A model generated the notes under the pieces. It was not told where the DNA came from and did not search any database. It saw only the letters and a list, made by a program, of their open reading frames with translations. From positions 1,754,932 to 1,818,931 of the forward strand of contig PTFA01000024.1 in NCBI GenBank assembly GCA_003342895.1: 64,000 bases of DNA, in the 5' to 3' direction. Shown here piece after piece: positions 49,690 to 60,792 of the stretch. This DNA is from Casuarius casuarius. Lineage: Eukaryota > Chordata > Aves > Casuariiformes > Casuariidae. A program made the translations under genes and the position numbers. Position 1 is the stretch's first letter. Every line of letters begins with the position of its first letter.

Positions 49690-49850
49690 GGGTGATGTCT
49701 GAAGCCGAGCCAGGCTGGCGCAGAGATCTGGCCGACGCGGGAGGAACGGCCTGCCTTCGTAACTCCGCTCCTAGGAGCGCCCAGGGAGGGAGAAGGGGCT
49801 CCTCGCCAAGAGGGGCAGCGCTTTCTCTAGGAAGCGCGGGGCACTGACTC
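49690..49850. promoter_or_regulatory. Small CpG-rich patch
   Basis: About 16 CpG in 160 bases (for example GGCCGACGCGGGAGG and TCCTAGGAGCGCCC), well above the surrounding sequence. Too short for a standard CpG island call. Possibly an enhancer, an eroded promoter, or a local GC-rich recombination effect. Confidence 0.35.
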
Positions 49851-50399
49851 TGTTAGTACCTGAGCACCTGCTTCACATCCCTTTGGACGGCTGGTGGTTC
49901 GTCGTCTCCTTGCTCACAGGGTTACTTGGGCTTGCCTGTGCTGCTTCCCCCCCACCTCGTCTGAGTACCTGGCAGCTTGACGCACCTCGAGGGCGACTGC
50001 TCTGTTTGCTTTAAATACTGGCAATAAGATGAAAGGTGCACACAACTGGAGCTGATACCAACTTAAGCCTTAACCACAGCAAATAGTATAAGTTTCTGGG
50101 GTTAATGGGGGGAGGAGGAGGAGGGAGATGTTTATTGGTTTGGGGTTGGCTTTTTCTAAACTGCTGGTTCCTCCCTCCCCCTCGTACCTTTATTCCCGTC
50201 CTAGGAGCTGAGCTCTGCCAGATAAGTCGTCCTGCAGAAGGCAGATACATAGGCCAGGCTGACAGTGGGTTTTTTGTTTTTGAAACAAATGGAATACATG
50301 GATTGCAAAGGCATGAAGCTAGATTGTGAAGCAGGAAAAGCTTCCACCAAACCTAGATTAATTAAAAAAAAGAAACCCACAATATTTTGTGTCTCTACT

Positions 50400-50790
50400 T
50401 TGAACACCATACATGATGCAAATAATGGTGAAGGGCCATCTGGCCTCTGAAAGAGTGAGGGAGCCGTGAGAGGGCTGTTGGAGAAAGGAAGTGTGTTAAT
50501 TTCGGGGGAGGAAATAAAATTAATATACAACTCTGCTCTGAGTTATTACTGAAATGAAGGTGCATGTTTTTAATCTCTCTAGAAAGCTGTTCCAATGATT
50601 ACGCTCAGTGTTAATGGACTCCCCGTAATTCAGTATCTTCAAGTGACATTCGGATACCCATTTAGAAGAAGATTCCAAGTCAAACCAGGAGTTAATGATC
50701 TTCATTTTCATTCAGTTATGACTTTAATCTGTCCTTTGTGTAGAATATTGAATAACAACATTGTAGAAGTCTCTTTGGGCTGGAAACACC
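50400..50790. promoter_or_regulatory. Possible conserved non-coding element with POU octamer
   Basis: An exact ATGCAAAT octamer followed by AATGG lies at 50416-50423. Downstream come GTGTTAATTTCGG, AATTAATATACAACTC, GTTTTTAATCTCTC and a long repeat-free stretch to 50790. The short plus-strand ORF at 50595-50804 is within this block and has no known domain. The call rests on motif content and sequence complexity. Confidence 0.25.
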
Positions 50791-50916
50791 CTCGGTCTAC
50801 CTAGATGCAAAACAAAAATTATGATAAAAGTTTGAGAGGCCTTGTTCAACTTGGCTGTCGCTTGCCCACACTACTAACTTTCAAATGTGAATATTTGTTT
50901 TTCCTTGGAGATTTAA

Positions 50917-50933
50917 AAAAATAATAATAATAA
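50917..50933 (+). repeat. (AAT)n short microsatellite
   Basis: About four AAT/TAA triplets following an A-run. Minor simple repeat. Confidence 0.8.
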
Positions 50934-50939
50934 AAGACT

Positions 50940-51030
50940 GAAAATCTGGCGTTTCAGCAAGGTCATTGGTTGATTAATGGCCGCTGTAAGTTTCTATTTG
51001 CTGTTCAGACTCATTAAAAATAAGAGACTG
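50940..51030. promoter_or_regulatory. Possible regulatory block: AAGGTCA, CCAAT and homeodomain words
   Basis: AAGGTCA (50959-50965, nuclear-receptor half-site) overlaps ATTGG (inverted CCAAT), followed at once by GATTAATGG (50971-50979). Three different motif types within 21 bases is dense. Weak on its own. Confidence 0.22.
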
Positions 51031-52689
51031 CTTTCAGTTTAATAGTGCTTGACACAGAACACTTGCAAGGAAATGCAGATTTATGATATGGTGACATACT
51101 TGAAAAAATTTGCATCAGTAAATAGGATGTTGTGTTTTTTTTCTTCTGGTAACTGCTGTAGGTCAGCATTAGTAAGTCAGCTCTCCTTCCAAACCATATT
51201 TTGTATTTCTTTGCCTTATTTTCCTGTGTAATTTCTCTCATCTGTAAGGCATTTGCCTCTTATCTGTGGTCTTGTGCCTTAACTATTAAGTCTGGGTCTT
51301 CTGAGAAAAGTGATTAGGCTTTCTAAAATTCTGTTATGTCACAGGAAAACCTATTCCAAGTAAAATATGGGAGTCTAGTGACTTAAGTAAAACTACTATG
51401 AATTCATTTGGATTCAGTAAAAAAGAGTGCTATTTGACATGGCTGCAAAGTTGTTGTTGATTAGTAGTAAAGAAGGCAAATCTTTTTTTTTCCCCTAGTG
51501 TTTTTTCATATTTTTTGGATTAGCTCTGGTTAGACTACAGCAGACGAGTAAACACTTGCATGTATAACCACTACATGTGTAGTATATTAATACTTTACAT
51601 AAATAAAAGACTCTTATTATACTTATTAGGGGTTTTAAGAAGGTTGCAAAACGATGTTTTACCAGAGAGCTGCCGAGTATGCTGCAGGCATTTTGTAAAC
51701 ACAGACGACAATACTGAGATGGGGAAATGAAACCAGTAAGAGTACATAAAAGTTGGGAGGTATCCCACACTAGCTCCCAATGTGGATGCCAGAATTTCAC
51801 ATTTTTAGTGGAGACGTAGTATCTGTGGATTGTGAGCAGCCACTGTGCATTATGTTCATACCATAGCTCATTGCATTGTCTTCCCCACCTAAACAAGCAT
51901 TAAAACTAGTCCCTGCTTAAAATGGTAGTGTCAGTAATATGACAGCTTGCTTCTCAACTATCTGACCTGCAAAAAATCACTTAATTACTATGTTCCTTCC
52001 ATGCAGCAGAAATCAAATGATTGAAAAGATTCCTCTTATAAAAGGAGAATGTTGTGATTTTTACCATCAAACATAAAATTAATTTGAAAAGAAACCGGAC
52101 CCTTCTTTCTGGATCAATGACTAAAACATCTAAAGTTTTTTTTCTAACTAAGAAAATAGGAGCCTTGTTTTGGGATTTCTTTAAGGCAGCAAAAGTATGC
52201 CTTTGGATCTGAAGTTCATTAAAATTCTTAATATATAACTTTATATTGATAGAATACAGTGGAAGTAGAGATCAAGACAGATGTGTAGAGTTTTCTTAAA
52301 TTTATCACTGCCTAAAATTATCAGCACTGAATATTCACTTGTTTTTCAAGGCTCTTGAAAAAGTTCTTTGAATGCAGTTTGGAAAAAGTTCTGCTGAGGA
52401 CTTACCTTTTTGGTTCGTTAAGAGATGCAACATTTTTATCTTGTTCTTTCTAATGCTTGCGCTTAACAAAGAGAATACTGTATGTTGGTCTTCCAAAAAT
52501 TGCCAAATATTTGTTGGCCTGCTTCGGAGGGACGTGGGGGAAGTGTTGTCTGCTGTCTGTAGCATCTTGGAGCAATTTCAGTGTCCTAGCCCTGCAAGAA
52601 GGCATAACCTGAAATACAGAAAATGGCAGGAATGCTTCTGCTTAGAACCAAGTTGAGGAAGAATGTTTGTAGCCGTACCAAGGCTGTAG

Positions 52690-52850
52690 TTATCTTGAAT
52701 TATAAAATGTTACTGTCGTTATGCCTCAGTTTCCCACACTCGTAAAGGGGAAGAGGTCAGGAGACTTCCTCAAAATCAGGGTGTCATGGCAAAGGCAAGA
52801 ACAAAACCCAGATTTCCTGTCTCATAGTTGCGTGTCTTGGTTTTTAACAA
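52690..52850. repeat. MIR/L2-like composite fragment
   Basis: Around 52719-52750 the sequence ATGCCTCAGTTTCCCACACT then CGTAAAGGGGA matches the forward MIR segment (CCTCAGTTTCC, then CTGTAAAATGGGGA). It is followed by AGGTCAGGAGACTTCCTCAA and, further on, GAACAAAACCCAGATTTCCT, which match the reverse-oriented MIR. Forward and reverse pieces lie side by side, suggesting two insertions or an inversion. Divergence is high and the ends are uncertain. Confidence 0.6.
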
Positions 52851-53309
52851 TTAAACTAATTATTCCTGTTAAATAGCTAGCAATAAAATTAAGGAGAATG
52901 GGATACACATAATGATCTGTAAAGTGGATAGAAAGCCTTTGCATTATTCCAAATTCCTGGTGTGCTTACTGAATCAATTTTATTTTTTTGTAATGAACTT
53001 TTTAACATATGGTAAAGACTATTTGATTTCTTTCCCACAGAATCATTTAAAAAAAATAAAATAAAAAACAGGGATGGAAAAGATCTGCTCATTCATCTGT
53101 TGATTTCTTTGCCAAGTTGTGACTGTTCATCTCCCCCCCCCGCCCTTCTCCTCTTCCCACTTTTTCTAATGTTCTGTCTAGTTTGGTGCTAAATGACTCA
53201 TGTGCTGGAGCTTCCACTACTTGCCTTTTGAGACTGTTTTATAACTTAGAAAAAAATCAGGAATGCTTCCTGATAATCAGCTTCTGTTTTCTCTCCCCCT
53301 GCTTAGAGC

Positions 53310-53580
53310 TCTTACCGTAAGTTATATATTCATTTAATTGAGGTTAAATTGATTAAATCTGCATTAGAGTAGGAAGGGGGGCCTCGGAGGCTAGGTGTCA
53401 GATACGTTTGCAAATGCACACGTTTGTACCTTGAGAGGCGTAATTGCCCGGTAAGGTCAACAATCTGATTTGTGCTTTTGGGCATAATAAATATTAAATC
53501 TAATTAAAGGTGTGCTTTGTGCCTCCATCTATGTTATGAAAGTGTGACCATACAAATAAAAACCTCTTGTATTTGTTTGA
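53310..53580. promoter_or_regulatory. Candidate enhancer: homeodomain, nuclear-receptor half-site
   Basis: A non-repetitive block with ATTTAATTGAGG, AATTGATTAAATC, an octamer-like TTTGCAAATGCA (about 53407-53418), a nuclear-receptor half-site AAGGTCA (53453-53459) and TAATTAAAGG (53501-53510). The mixed, evenly spaced motif content resembles conserved developmental enhancers. The presence of unmutated CpGs in an AT-rich context (GAGGCGTAATTGCCCGG) adds slight support. Unproven without alignment. Confidence 0.32.
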
Positions 53581-53934
53581 TGTTCAGCAAATAGGAAAAT
53601 AAGCTAAAGTAGTTGATCTCATATGTATTCGTTGTTACTTTTTTTCCCTTCATTAGTGAAAACACTGAATTGGTTACTTTATTGCTCTCAGTGATTAAAA
53701 GTATTGACTCAATAGGTGGGGTTTTTTTAGTGGGAATCAGTTAAATAAGAAAATCACCTCTGTAGTAAGCATGGGCACCTATCTTGCTCCTCTACGGCCT
53801 GTAGAGTCAAAAACGAAATTGAAACAAAGCTGTCACGCAAACGTCCAGGTTGGCTTTGCTGTAGGCTTTTTTTGAGTTGATGCACCTTTGATTCCTTCAT
53901 AAAACGGAGCAATACGCAGCATTTAGGGCGATTC

Positions 53935-54260
53935 TTAAGCGCGGATCGTTGCAGCTCCCGGCAGCGCTGCCCGCGTGGAGGGACGGGGTGCCGAGCCGGG
54001 GGACAGCCGCTGAAGGGTCCCGTGCGGAGGGTAGGTGAATCTGGGTCATGTCTGTGTGTGGAGGTTGCAATAACTAGTCCTCAGCTAACTCTGGTGTGCT
54101 CAGAAGCCCTGTGTGGCTTGGGCACCCTGCTCTGCTCCTGACGGCTAGCTCCCTCGCGCACAGACGGCTCCTCGATGCAGCGTCCGCACGCGTGGGGAGC
54201 GAGCCCACGGCAGGATGACTGCTACGTGGTGAAATCGTAGCGCAGACGAGCGTCCACTAG
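53935..54260. promoter_or_regulatory. CpG-rich patch pair
   Basis: Two CpG clusters, about 53935-54030 (GCGCGGATCG, CCGAGCCGGGGG) and about 54150-54260 (CTCGCGCACAGACGG, CCGCACGCGTGGGG), the second with about 17 CpG in 110 bases. They are separated by ordinary sequence. Possibly enhancers or remnants of a methylation-free region. Confidence 0.35.
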
Positions 54261-55591
54261 CCTCCCTGTGCAGGCTCCCTGGATGCGGTGAGGGGCTAAT
54301 CCAGCTCCATAGGCAGATCCCTTCTAGTTTTAGTTGTTCCTTTTTTTCTCTGTTCCAGGACAAGTTCTCTGTTGTTGTTGATGTAACTTGTTCTTAATGT
54401 AACTCATGGATGAGAGACTTTCAAAGGCAAAAAAACATAATATAGGAGCATAACTGTAACTGAAAATTAATAGGAAGTCAGCAGCAAATGCTGTCTGTGG
54501 CTTTGAGCTTAAAAAATGGCAGATTCTCAGATTTAGGTGTGTGTGTGGGGGGTCGTCTTGTGCTCCAGTGGTAGCTAGTTTCTAAACCAAACCCTGCAAG
54601 TCAGCCCTGTGAACCAAGCCTGGTACAAAGAGCTGGAGGTGAACACTTGATTAAAATTATAATTTTATTATTTAGTTATGACTTCTGCTTGTTTAAGGAA
54701 GGCAGACCCTAGTTCAGACTCACGGTAACACAAGGCAGCGGCTGACGATGGTCTGTGCGAGAGAGGTGCTGCCAGCACACCTCATGGGGCGGCAGAAGGT
54801 ACTGCTTTTCAGGCAGCTTCAAACTGAGAAGCAGGCAGCTTTGCTGCGAGCTGTAATTCTGATGTATTAGAAATCATCTAGAAGCAAAAAGGCTAGCAAA
54901 TAAACTGTGAAGGTAAATTGAGCAAAAATGTCGTGCTATGTAAATCTTTGTGGCCCTGCATACACAGAGCAGATTTACAACAGCGTGCACTCTTCTCTCC
55001 AAAATGGCTTGTTTCGTATGCGGCAGAGTCCTTGCGTGTTAAACAAAACAAGCCTCAGTGTAGCAGAGGTAGCGCTGAGAACTGCAGCACGGGGAGATTT
55101 TGGGAGAAACATCAGTGGCAGTCCGTACCATCTCTGCTGTTAGATGCACTGGGTGAACTGAGATTGGAGTCTGAAAAATAGGCTCCTTTCATGTGACTCT
55201 TAATGCCTTTTGATGTACTTTGTTTTTTTAAAGCTTATGATTTTAGAAGGAAAAAATACTGCTCTGTTTAATTTTCAACTAGGTCACACTGACTAGCCAG
55301 CATGACTGTGCTTTGCAAATTCAGTGCAGTTTTCACTGTAGCAAATAAAGTAGTTCTGTGCTTTAAAGACCCTAATTTTTATTATGTGAAATGAATTTAG
55401 TCTAGAAAGTATTAGGAAGAGAATAGGAAGGGTGTTTCTAGTGCAAAGTATACTTAAGAGCAAATAAAAAGCAGTGTTTTTAGGGAGGAGAATTAACAGC
55501 AGATGCATGGGGATGTTGAAGCCAACTGGCTGAAGCAAATTTGCAGTCAGAATAAATGAGTAAATGTGCTGCAAGTGAATCAGTTTTTCAC

Positions 55592-55606
55592 GGGGGGCGG
55601 GGGGGG
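55592..55606 (+). repeat. G6-C-G8 run
   Basis: Six G, one C, eight G on the plus strand. Same class as the other intronic G-runs. Confidence 0.9.
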
Positions 55607-56514
55607 ACCAAACCCATAGCAATCTAAGTATCCATCTGTTAGCTCTTCTAGCTTTTTAAAAAAGCTGTCACTTATTTGTGCTAAATCGTTTAGTTCTTGA
55701 AGCTAATTGCAGGTAGGCGCGTGGTCTGCGGTGGGCTGCCCGGGAAGGGCCCTCCCCGCTGGCGGGGGAGGCAGGGCAAGGGCTGGTCCCACCAGCTTCC
55801 CAGTTTACCTGCCCGCCTGCTTGGCTGGTGCTGGGGAATAGGCCCGTCTCAAACAAGCGAAACACTCCCCTTTCGCAGGAGGGATTGGCAAATTGTCAAA
55901 GGGACAGGGCAAAGGATACAACTGAGAGGGGAGGTGACTTGAGGCAGAAGAGGGGTTGGGAATGAGCAGCAGAGGGACTACCCGCTGAGGCCAGGCATAT
56001 CCAGGACAGTTTGCCTGGCTGTGTCCTAAGTAATGAACGTCTCAGTCCTCTCCAGCCATGTCCTATGGAGTTGAAGGAATTGGGTTTGTGTGCATGAAGT
56101 TTAAAAATACTAAATCATTTTTAGTGAGTTTTTTCACTGTGTTACAGTATGTAGCGTGTGTGTATATAGGCATACAGTCAACCATACTACATACAGATTT
56201 AATAAAGTGTAACAGTAGTGTGCCTATTAGCATACTATACAGACAATCTTTCCTGTTCCTCCCAGGGAACTGAAGGGGTTTTAGTCTGAGAAGCCTTTGT
56301 GTTTATCATAGTTCCTGCCACTGGAGCATTTTTGAAGTTTTAAGAAATGGTGGTGTTAAAGATGCCTCAAAAGTCGCAAGGGGAACACACTCAAGTGGTT
56401 ATGCTGTGAACCCTTTTAAAATACCTTTTGTTAGCCTGCTTTTAAATCGGACTGAATAGCTAGTGACACAGGATCAACGTTTTAATCATGGCAGATCTTC
56501 AAATCTTTGGCAGA

Positions 56515-56765
56515 TGGAGCTCGAAAGCCGCGCGCTGCGTGTGCCGTGTCCCGGCTAAGAGGCCGCGCGGGAGCGTGACCGCAAGCTTCGTGCTGCGGGC
56601 ATGTGCTGGGCGCTGCACAAGGACGGCTTCGCAGAGCTGCTGCTGCTCTGCCAAGGAGTTCACCGTGGGGCTCGAGCGCTGTCACCCCGCGGTTAGCTGG
56701 CGTCAGAGCAGGCACGTCACGTGGCCCGGGCGCTTCCTTATAGCGAGGCCCTGCCCGAGGATCGA
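56515..56765. promoter_or_regulatory. Short CpG island-like element with CACGTG E-box
   Basis: I count roughly 30 CpG in 250 bases. It includes an E-box TCACGTG (56717-56723) overlapping GCACGTCACGTGG, which fits USF, MITF/TFE or MYC-type bHLH-zip binding, and a TATAGCG word at 56740-56746. ORFs on both strands are stop-poor because of the composition. It could be an internal promoter or an enhancer. No exon is evident. Confidence 0.45.
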
Positions 56766-59269
56766 GATGTGTAAGGTTTCTTCTACATTTAGTAGACAAG
56801 CGTTGCAAGCTGCTTGAGGTTCTGTCAGTAGCTTTCTGTCTGCAGAGCTGAAATGAAGCTGACTTGCATTCGCAGGTACGTACAACTCATCTGAAAACTA
56901 CTCAGAAGACTAACTCCTATCACATAAAATTGACTCTCCTTTATTCTGGGCTTTTCTGCTCACTGGATACCTACCAGTGTAGGTGAGCATTGGGCCATTG
57001 CATACATGGATCACTTTGCAGGAAAGCCAAACCATTTCCAGTTCACGGTGGTTATGTTGTCAGTAAAGCTCTAGTTGCTTTAACCAAGGCTCAGATGTGA
57101 CCCATAGGGCATTTTCCAAATGGGCAGGGGATTTTTTAGCAGTAAACGCCTTGAACTTTTTGTGGGTACAAAAGGAATACAAGTCAGTGTTTCTTGGTGA
57201 TAAGCAGGTCATTTCTGAGGAGGCAACTTAACTTCCTGCGCACGGAGATTTCGGAGCAGAAGTCACTGTTCTGTTGAGTACGTACTGTGTTATTACAATA
57301 TTACTGTTTCTGGAACGCTGTGAAACAGCACATCTCGCACAGCAGTTTGTAGCTTCAGTAGGTCAGTAATACAGGTATCTCCAATGAAGTTGTATTTCAG
57401 TGTTTGAAACCTGCCTCTCATGCACAATGTATTTTTGTTTTAAGCTGGCTGTTTGTATGTGTGGCTATCTTTCTATATATGTTATTGAATAGTGACTTTT
57501 CTTAAAAATCTATTTTTAAAAATACACGTATCTCTACCTGATTTTCTTGAGCTTTTGTTTGGTAAGGTTGTTCTTCTCTTTTTGTATATGAAAAGATAAG
57601 CCATGCAACAGAGACTTGATCTGCTCTTTTTACCAGAAAAAGTAAATAAATATATATCACAAAAGGAATTTTGAGAATTGTTTATATTTAATATCATGTT
57701 TGCAGTTAAATTTTTCATCCTCCTCCTTGTGGAGTTGAGCGTTATGTCAATGATTTGATACAGGCAATATGAGAGTTTTCTAGTCTAGCCTTTTTTCCAA
57801 AAAGGTATATACTTAATATTCTGATGCATTAGAGTATCATTTGCAAATGACTCGCAGAACTTGGTGGGAGAGAAGGAAAGAGAAATACTTTCTATTTAAG
57901 TCGTGTGCGGTATCTGAATCAAGCTGCAATCTGAAGGTGGTCCCGAAATAGGATACAGAGTTACAGGGTTTCCTCTATGAAACAACCCCTGTAGGTCCTG
58001 TTGTTGCCGCTGCTAGCGGGTTATGTCTGTAAGGGAATGCTTAATGGCTTAGGGTGAACAACTGTAGGCATAAAAATCTCAAGACTTTTTTCCCTCCCTT
58101 TCTCTCCTCTCCCTAAATGTCATCCTGTTTTGAAAAAGAAAGGTCATTTTCTGCAAAAGAAAAGGTGCTGTTGACTTCCAAAATCTCGTTTCATACTGGC
58201 TATTACTATAATACATACGAATTTTCCATACCATCTGACCTTAGGAACTTTTTTCAGTCTGTAGTTCTCCTTAGCACAGACTAGCAGTATAAAGTTGCAG
58301 AGTTAAAAATTAATTTTGTCACTTTCATATTAACTGCGTATGACAGGATGGTCTGTCTTAGCCATGGGAATCAAGTATTTACGATCGCTGCAGCTACTGA
58401 GTTACAGATGTCACGTGTGGTGCCACGCAGGCGTGTGTGCAGGCACAGTGCTGCTGTTTGGCAGGCTCCCAGTGCAGCAGGACCGATGGTAGTTACCTGT
58501 GCTGTGCGAGTCCAAAATCTTCAGTGTGCTGCTTGCTTAGAAACCCCATTTCAGCTATTTTGGGGGAAGAGGCTTGTTCCAGGACTGCAGAGCAAGGACA
58601 CTTTCCTGCGTTACGGCAGACTTAACTTACAACATGTGAACCCAGCTTCTGCGTTTCAGCAGTTATTTTTAGGTTTTTCTTTTCCTTTAAGGGACTTGCG
58701 AAAAGCCTGGGGGCAGAGGAAGAGAAGAAGCTATTGCTATATAAAGATGAAACCTGACCCTGGTGTCCGGGTGTCACTTTGCGCCACGTGTTGCACAGTA
58801 CCGTCTTAACAGGACTAGCTAGTGGTGGAGGAGAGGGGAGGAAAAATCAGTCCCTTTTATCAGATTCCCCCCCCACTCACACGTGTTGTGGTCTCGAGGC
58901 AAGTGCACGGTGAGCACTGTCACACGCGCATGTGCTTCTGCCTGCTACAGCACTTTGCTTGAGACTTGCTTTGTCAGCCTACTCTTGGCTCCCTGTGCTT
59001 ATCGTGCAAGTAAAACTTTAACAGGCTCATTTAGTCCTTCCCAGGTCTCATCGGCTCTAAAACTTTGTGCTGCACGGTCCCGCCACGTGCTCTGGTAACG
59101 TGCTGCGTTAGCCCGCCGGACTTGGTGGTGCTGCTTGTATTCCTGCTCCGTCTTCTGTCCAGAGATGGACTTATGGAGTAAAACAGACATGTTAGTCCCC
59201 TGTCTTGATTTCCAGTTGGGAAAAAGCAACATGACTCCAGAGCAGCAGTAGTCTAGCTGCGGCCTTGCG

Positions 59270-59960
59270 TCCCTGTGGTTCTCGGGTGGCCGCGGTCTGA
59301 ACGAGCAGCGGTTAAGAGTGGCGGAGGTCGGAGCCGGCAGACGCGGCGCGTGCTGAGCCGCCGAGCAGAGGTGGTGCAGGAGACGTGTTCCCGGTGGGAG
59401 CGCTGGAAAGCGAGACGGTGCTGCCGGCAGCTGGGCTGCAGGGGCTAATAGGTGTCAGCCTCTTGCTCCAGTAAGCACCTCGTCTGAAGTGATCTGAGTA
59501 CTTTTTTGGCTTAATTTTTAGAAGTTTTCCCTTCAGCCGCTCCCCGCACACCCATACGTGTGTGGAGTTCAGGTCGTCCAAAGCAGCTCGTAACGGAGAA
59601 GCTGGTAACAGGGCTAGAGAACAGATACAAGCAGGCGGCGGGGCCGTGAGCGGCGGCAGATGGCAGACGGGCCCTTCTGCGGCCTGCTGGCCGGAGAGCT
59701 CGTGCCGTCGCCTCGCTCGTGACCTGGGGAACTGAAAGCGGCAGCAGAAGGCGGCCGCGTGAGCCGCCGGGCCCTTCCTGCGGGGAAGGTCTCATCGCCG
59801 CGTGCCCGGGCGGCCCTGGGCGCAGGTGATTCATCCGCCGCCTCCGAGGCTCGCGTGCCCTGGCCCCAGCTCCGGGGTGCCCCGTACGCCCGCCTTGTCC
59901 TGGCCCACGCCGCTCGCCGCTGTTCTGCCTCCTGCGACTGCTCCTGTGATAGTTTGGGTG
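59270..59960. promoter_or_regulatory. Second CpG island, possible alternative promoter
   Basis: I count about 70 CpG in roughly 690 bases, with GC content well above the flanks, meeting the usual description of a CpG island. The densest parts are 59281-59415 and 59620-59935. No TATA box was seen. A CAG|GTGATT donor-like word lies at 59824-59829 on the plus strand. ORFs of 107-158 codons on both strands have no recognised domain. It may be an alternative first exon of the plus-strand gene, an antisense or lncRNA promoter, or an orphan island. Confidence 0.65.
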
Positions 59961-60330
59961 GGAGGGGAGGAAGCGATAGCAATGATGCGCTAGTTTTTGT
60001 TAAAATGTCTGTGTGTGATGGCCGACTTCTGAAAGTCAAAATCGGCAATGGCAGCATGCCGTGTTCCTTAACTTTTTTGAAATGAAACATTGAATGTATT
60101 GGTGAGAATTTGCCCCTATGAGCTCCTGATGCTTATTTTTCACTGCCTTTTCGTCCTTTGATTCCCGCTTACTCCTTTTCTGTCCTGAGCCTTCCTTGGA
60201 GATGCCTTTGCATTTGTTTCCTTTGGGAAAAGGAATATAAATGCTGTAAGCAGAGCTCACCTGTTGTCATACAGCAAAGCAGGCGAGACTCCCTTCAATA
60301 TCTCCTGTCCTCTCTAGCTTGTCATGGCTA

Positions 60331-60379
60331 TCTTTTTTCTTTTTTTTTTCCTTTTTTTCTTTCCTCTCCTCCCCCATAG
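60331..60379 (+). other. Strong splice-acceptor-like site
   Basis: About 45 bases of nearly pure pyrimidine end in CCCCCATAG (AG at 60378-60379). The following sequence contains an ATG in fair context (GCGATGGAC at 60418-60426) but the frame closes after 15 codons, and no good donor was found before that. It could be an acceptor of a non-coding or UTR exon, possibly spliced from the CpG island 400 bases upstream. Confidence 0.25.
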
Positions 60380-60703
60380 ACTATACCATTCCTGTAATAC
60401 TACACTGGTGTTAAAGCGATGGACTCAGTGGACCCTGATGTTGATCAGAGCCTATCATTATTTTAAAGGAAATAGTTAGGGGTTGTTTAGGGAGTTTTTT
60501 TCTTCTCATTCTTCCTGGAAATGGTACTCTGCTCAGAGCCTGCCTTAGAGCACTGAGCGCGACTTGTTTATTTTCTCTCCCTGACTGGTATTACCTGTTA
60601 GAGTTAGCAAGAAGACCAGCGGAGGAAAAAGAGAAGGTATTCTTTTGTGCTATCCTCAGTGGGGTTTGTCAGCCGAGAAGATAACATCACTGACCGCTTG
60701 GAA

Positions 60704-60707
<4 letters not shown>

Positions 60708-60734
<27 letters not shown>
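60708..60734 (+). repeat. A27 run
   Basis: Twenty-seven consecutive A. No retrocopied transcript is recognisable before it. Confidence 0.9.
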
Positions 60735-60737
<3 letters not shown>

Positions 60738-60750
60738 TGTTAGCATGATT

Positions 60751-60792
60751 GGGCAGAGAATATGAAATACAAACGGGCAGGGAATATGAAAT
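60751..60792 (+). repeat. 24-bp partial tandem duplication
   Basis: GGGCAGAGAATATGAAAT at 60751-60768 recurs as GGGCAGGGAATATGAAAT at 60775-60792 with one substitution. The period is 24 bases. It lies 17 bases after the A27 run. Confidence 0.9.

Larger units (their letters stand above)
46350..53300 (+). other. Presumed intron 1, distal part
   Basis: Non-coding sequence with a 12-G run (47938-47949), a 34-bp tandem duplication (48214-48282), a CpG-rich patch (49690-49850), two motif-rich blocks (50400-50790 and 50930-51030), an (AAT)n run and a MIR-like composite (52690-52850). No exon or gene was recognised. Confidence 0.45.

Noticed and set aside
58348..58809. 153-codon plus-strand ORF
   Set aside because: No recognisable motif or codon-like composition, and a length within chance expectation for 64 kb and six frames.
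59511..60090. Overlapping ORFs in the second CpG island
   Set aside because: Present on both strands in the same GC-rich sequence, without domains. Better explained by composition.
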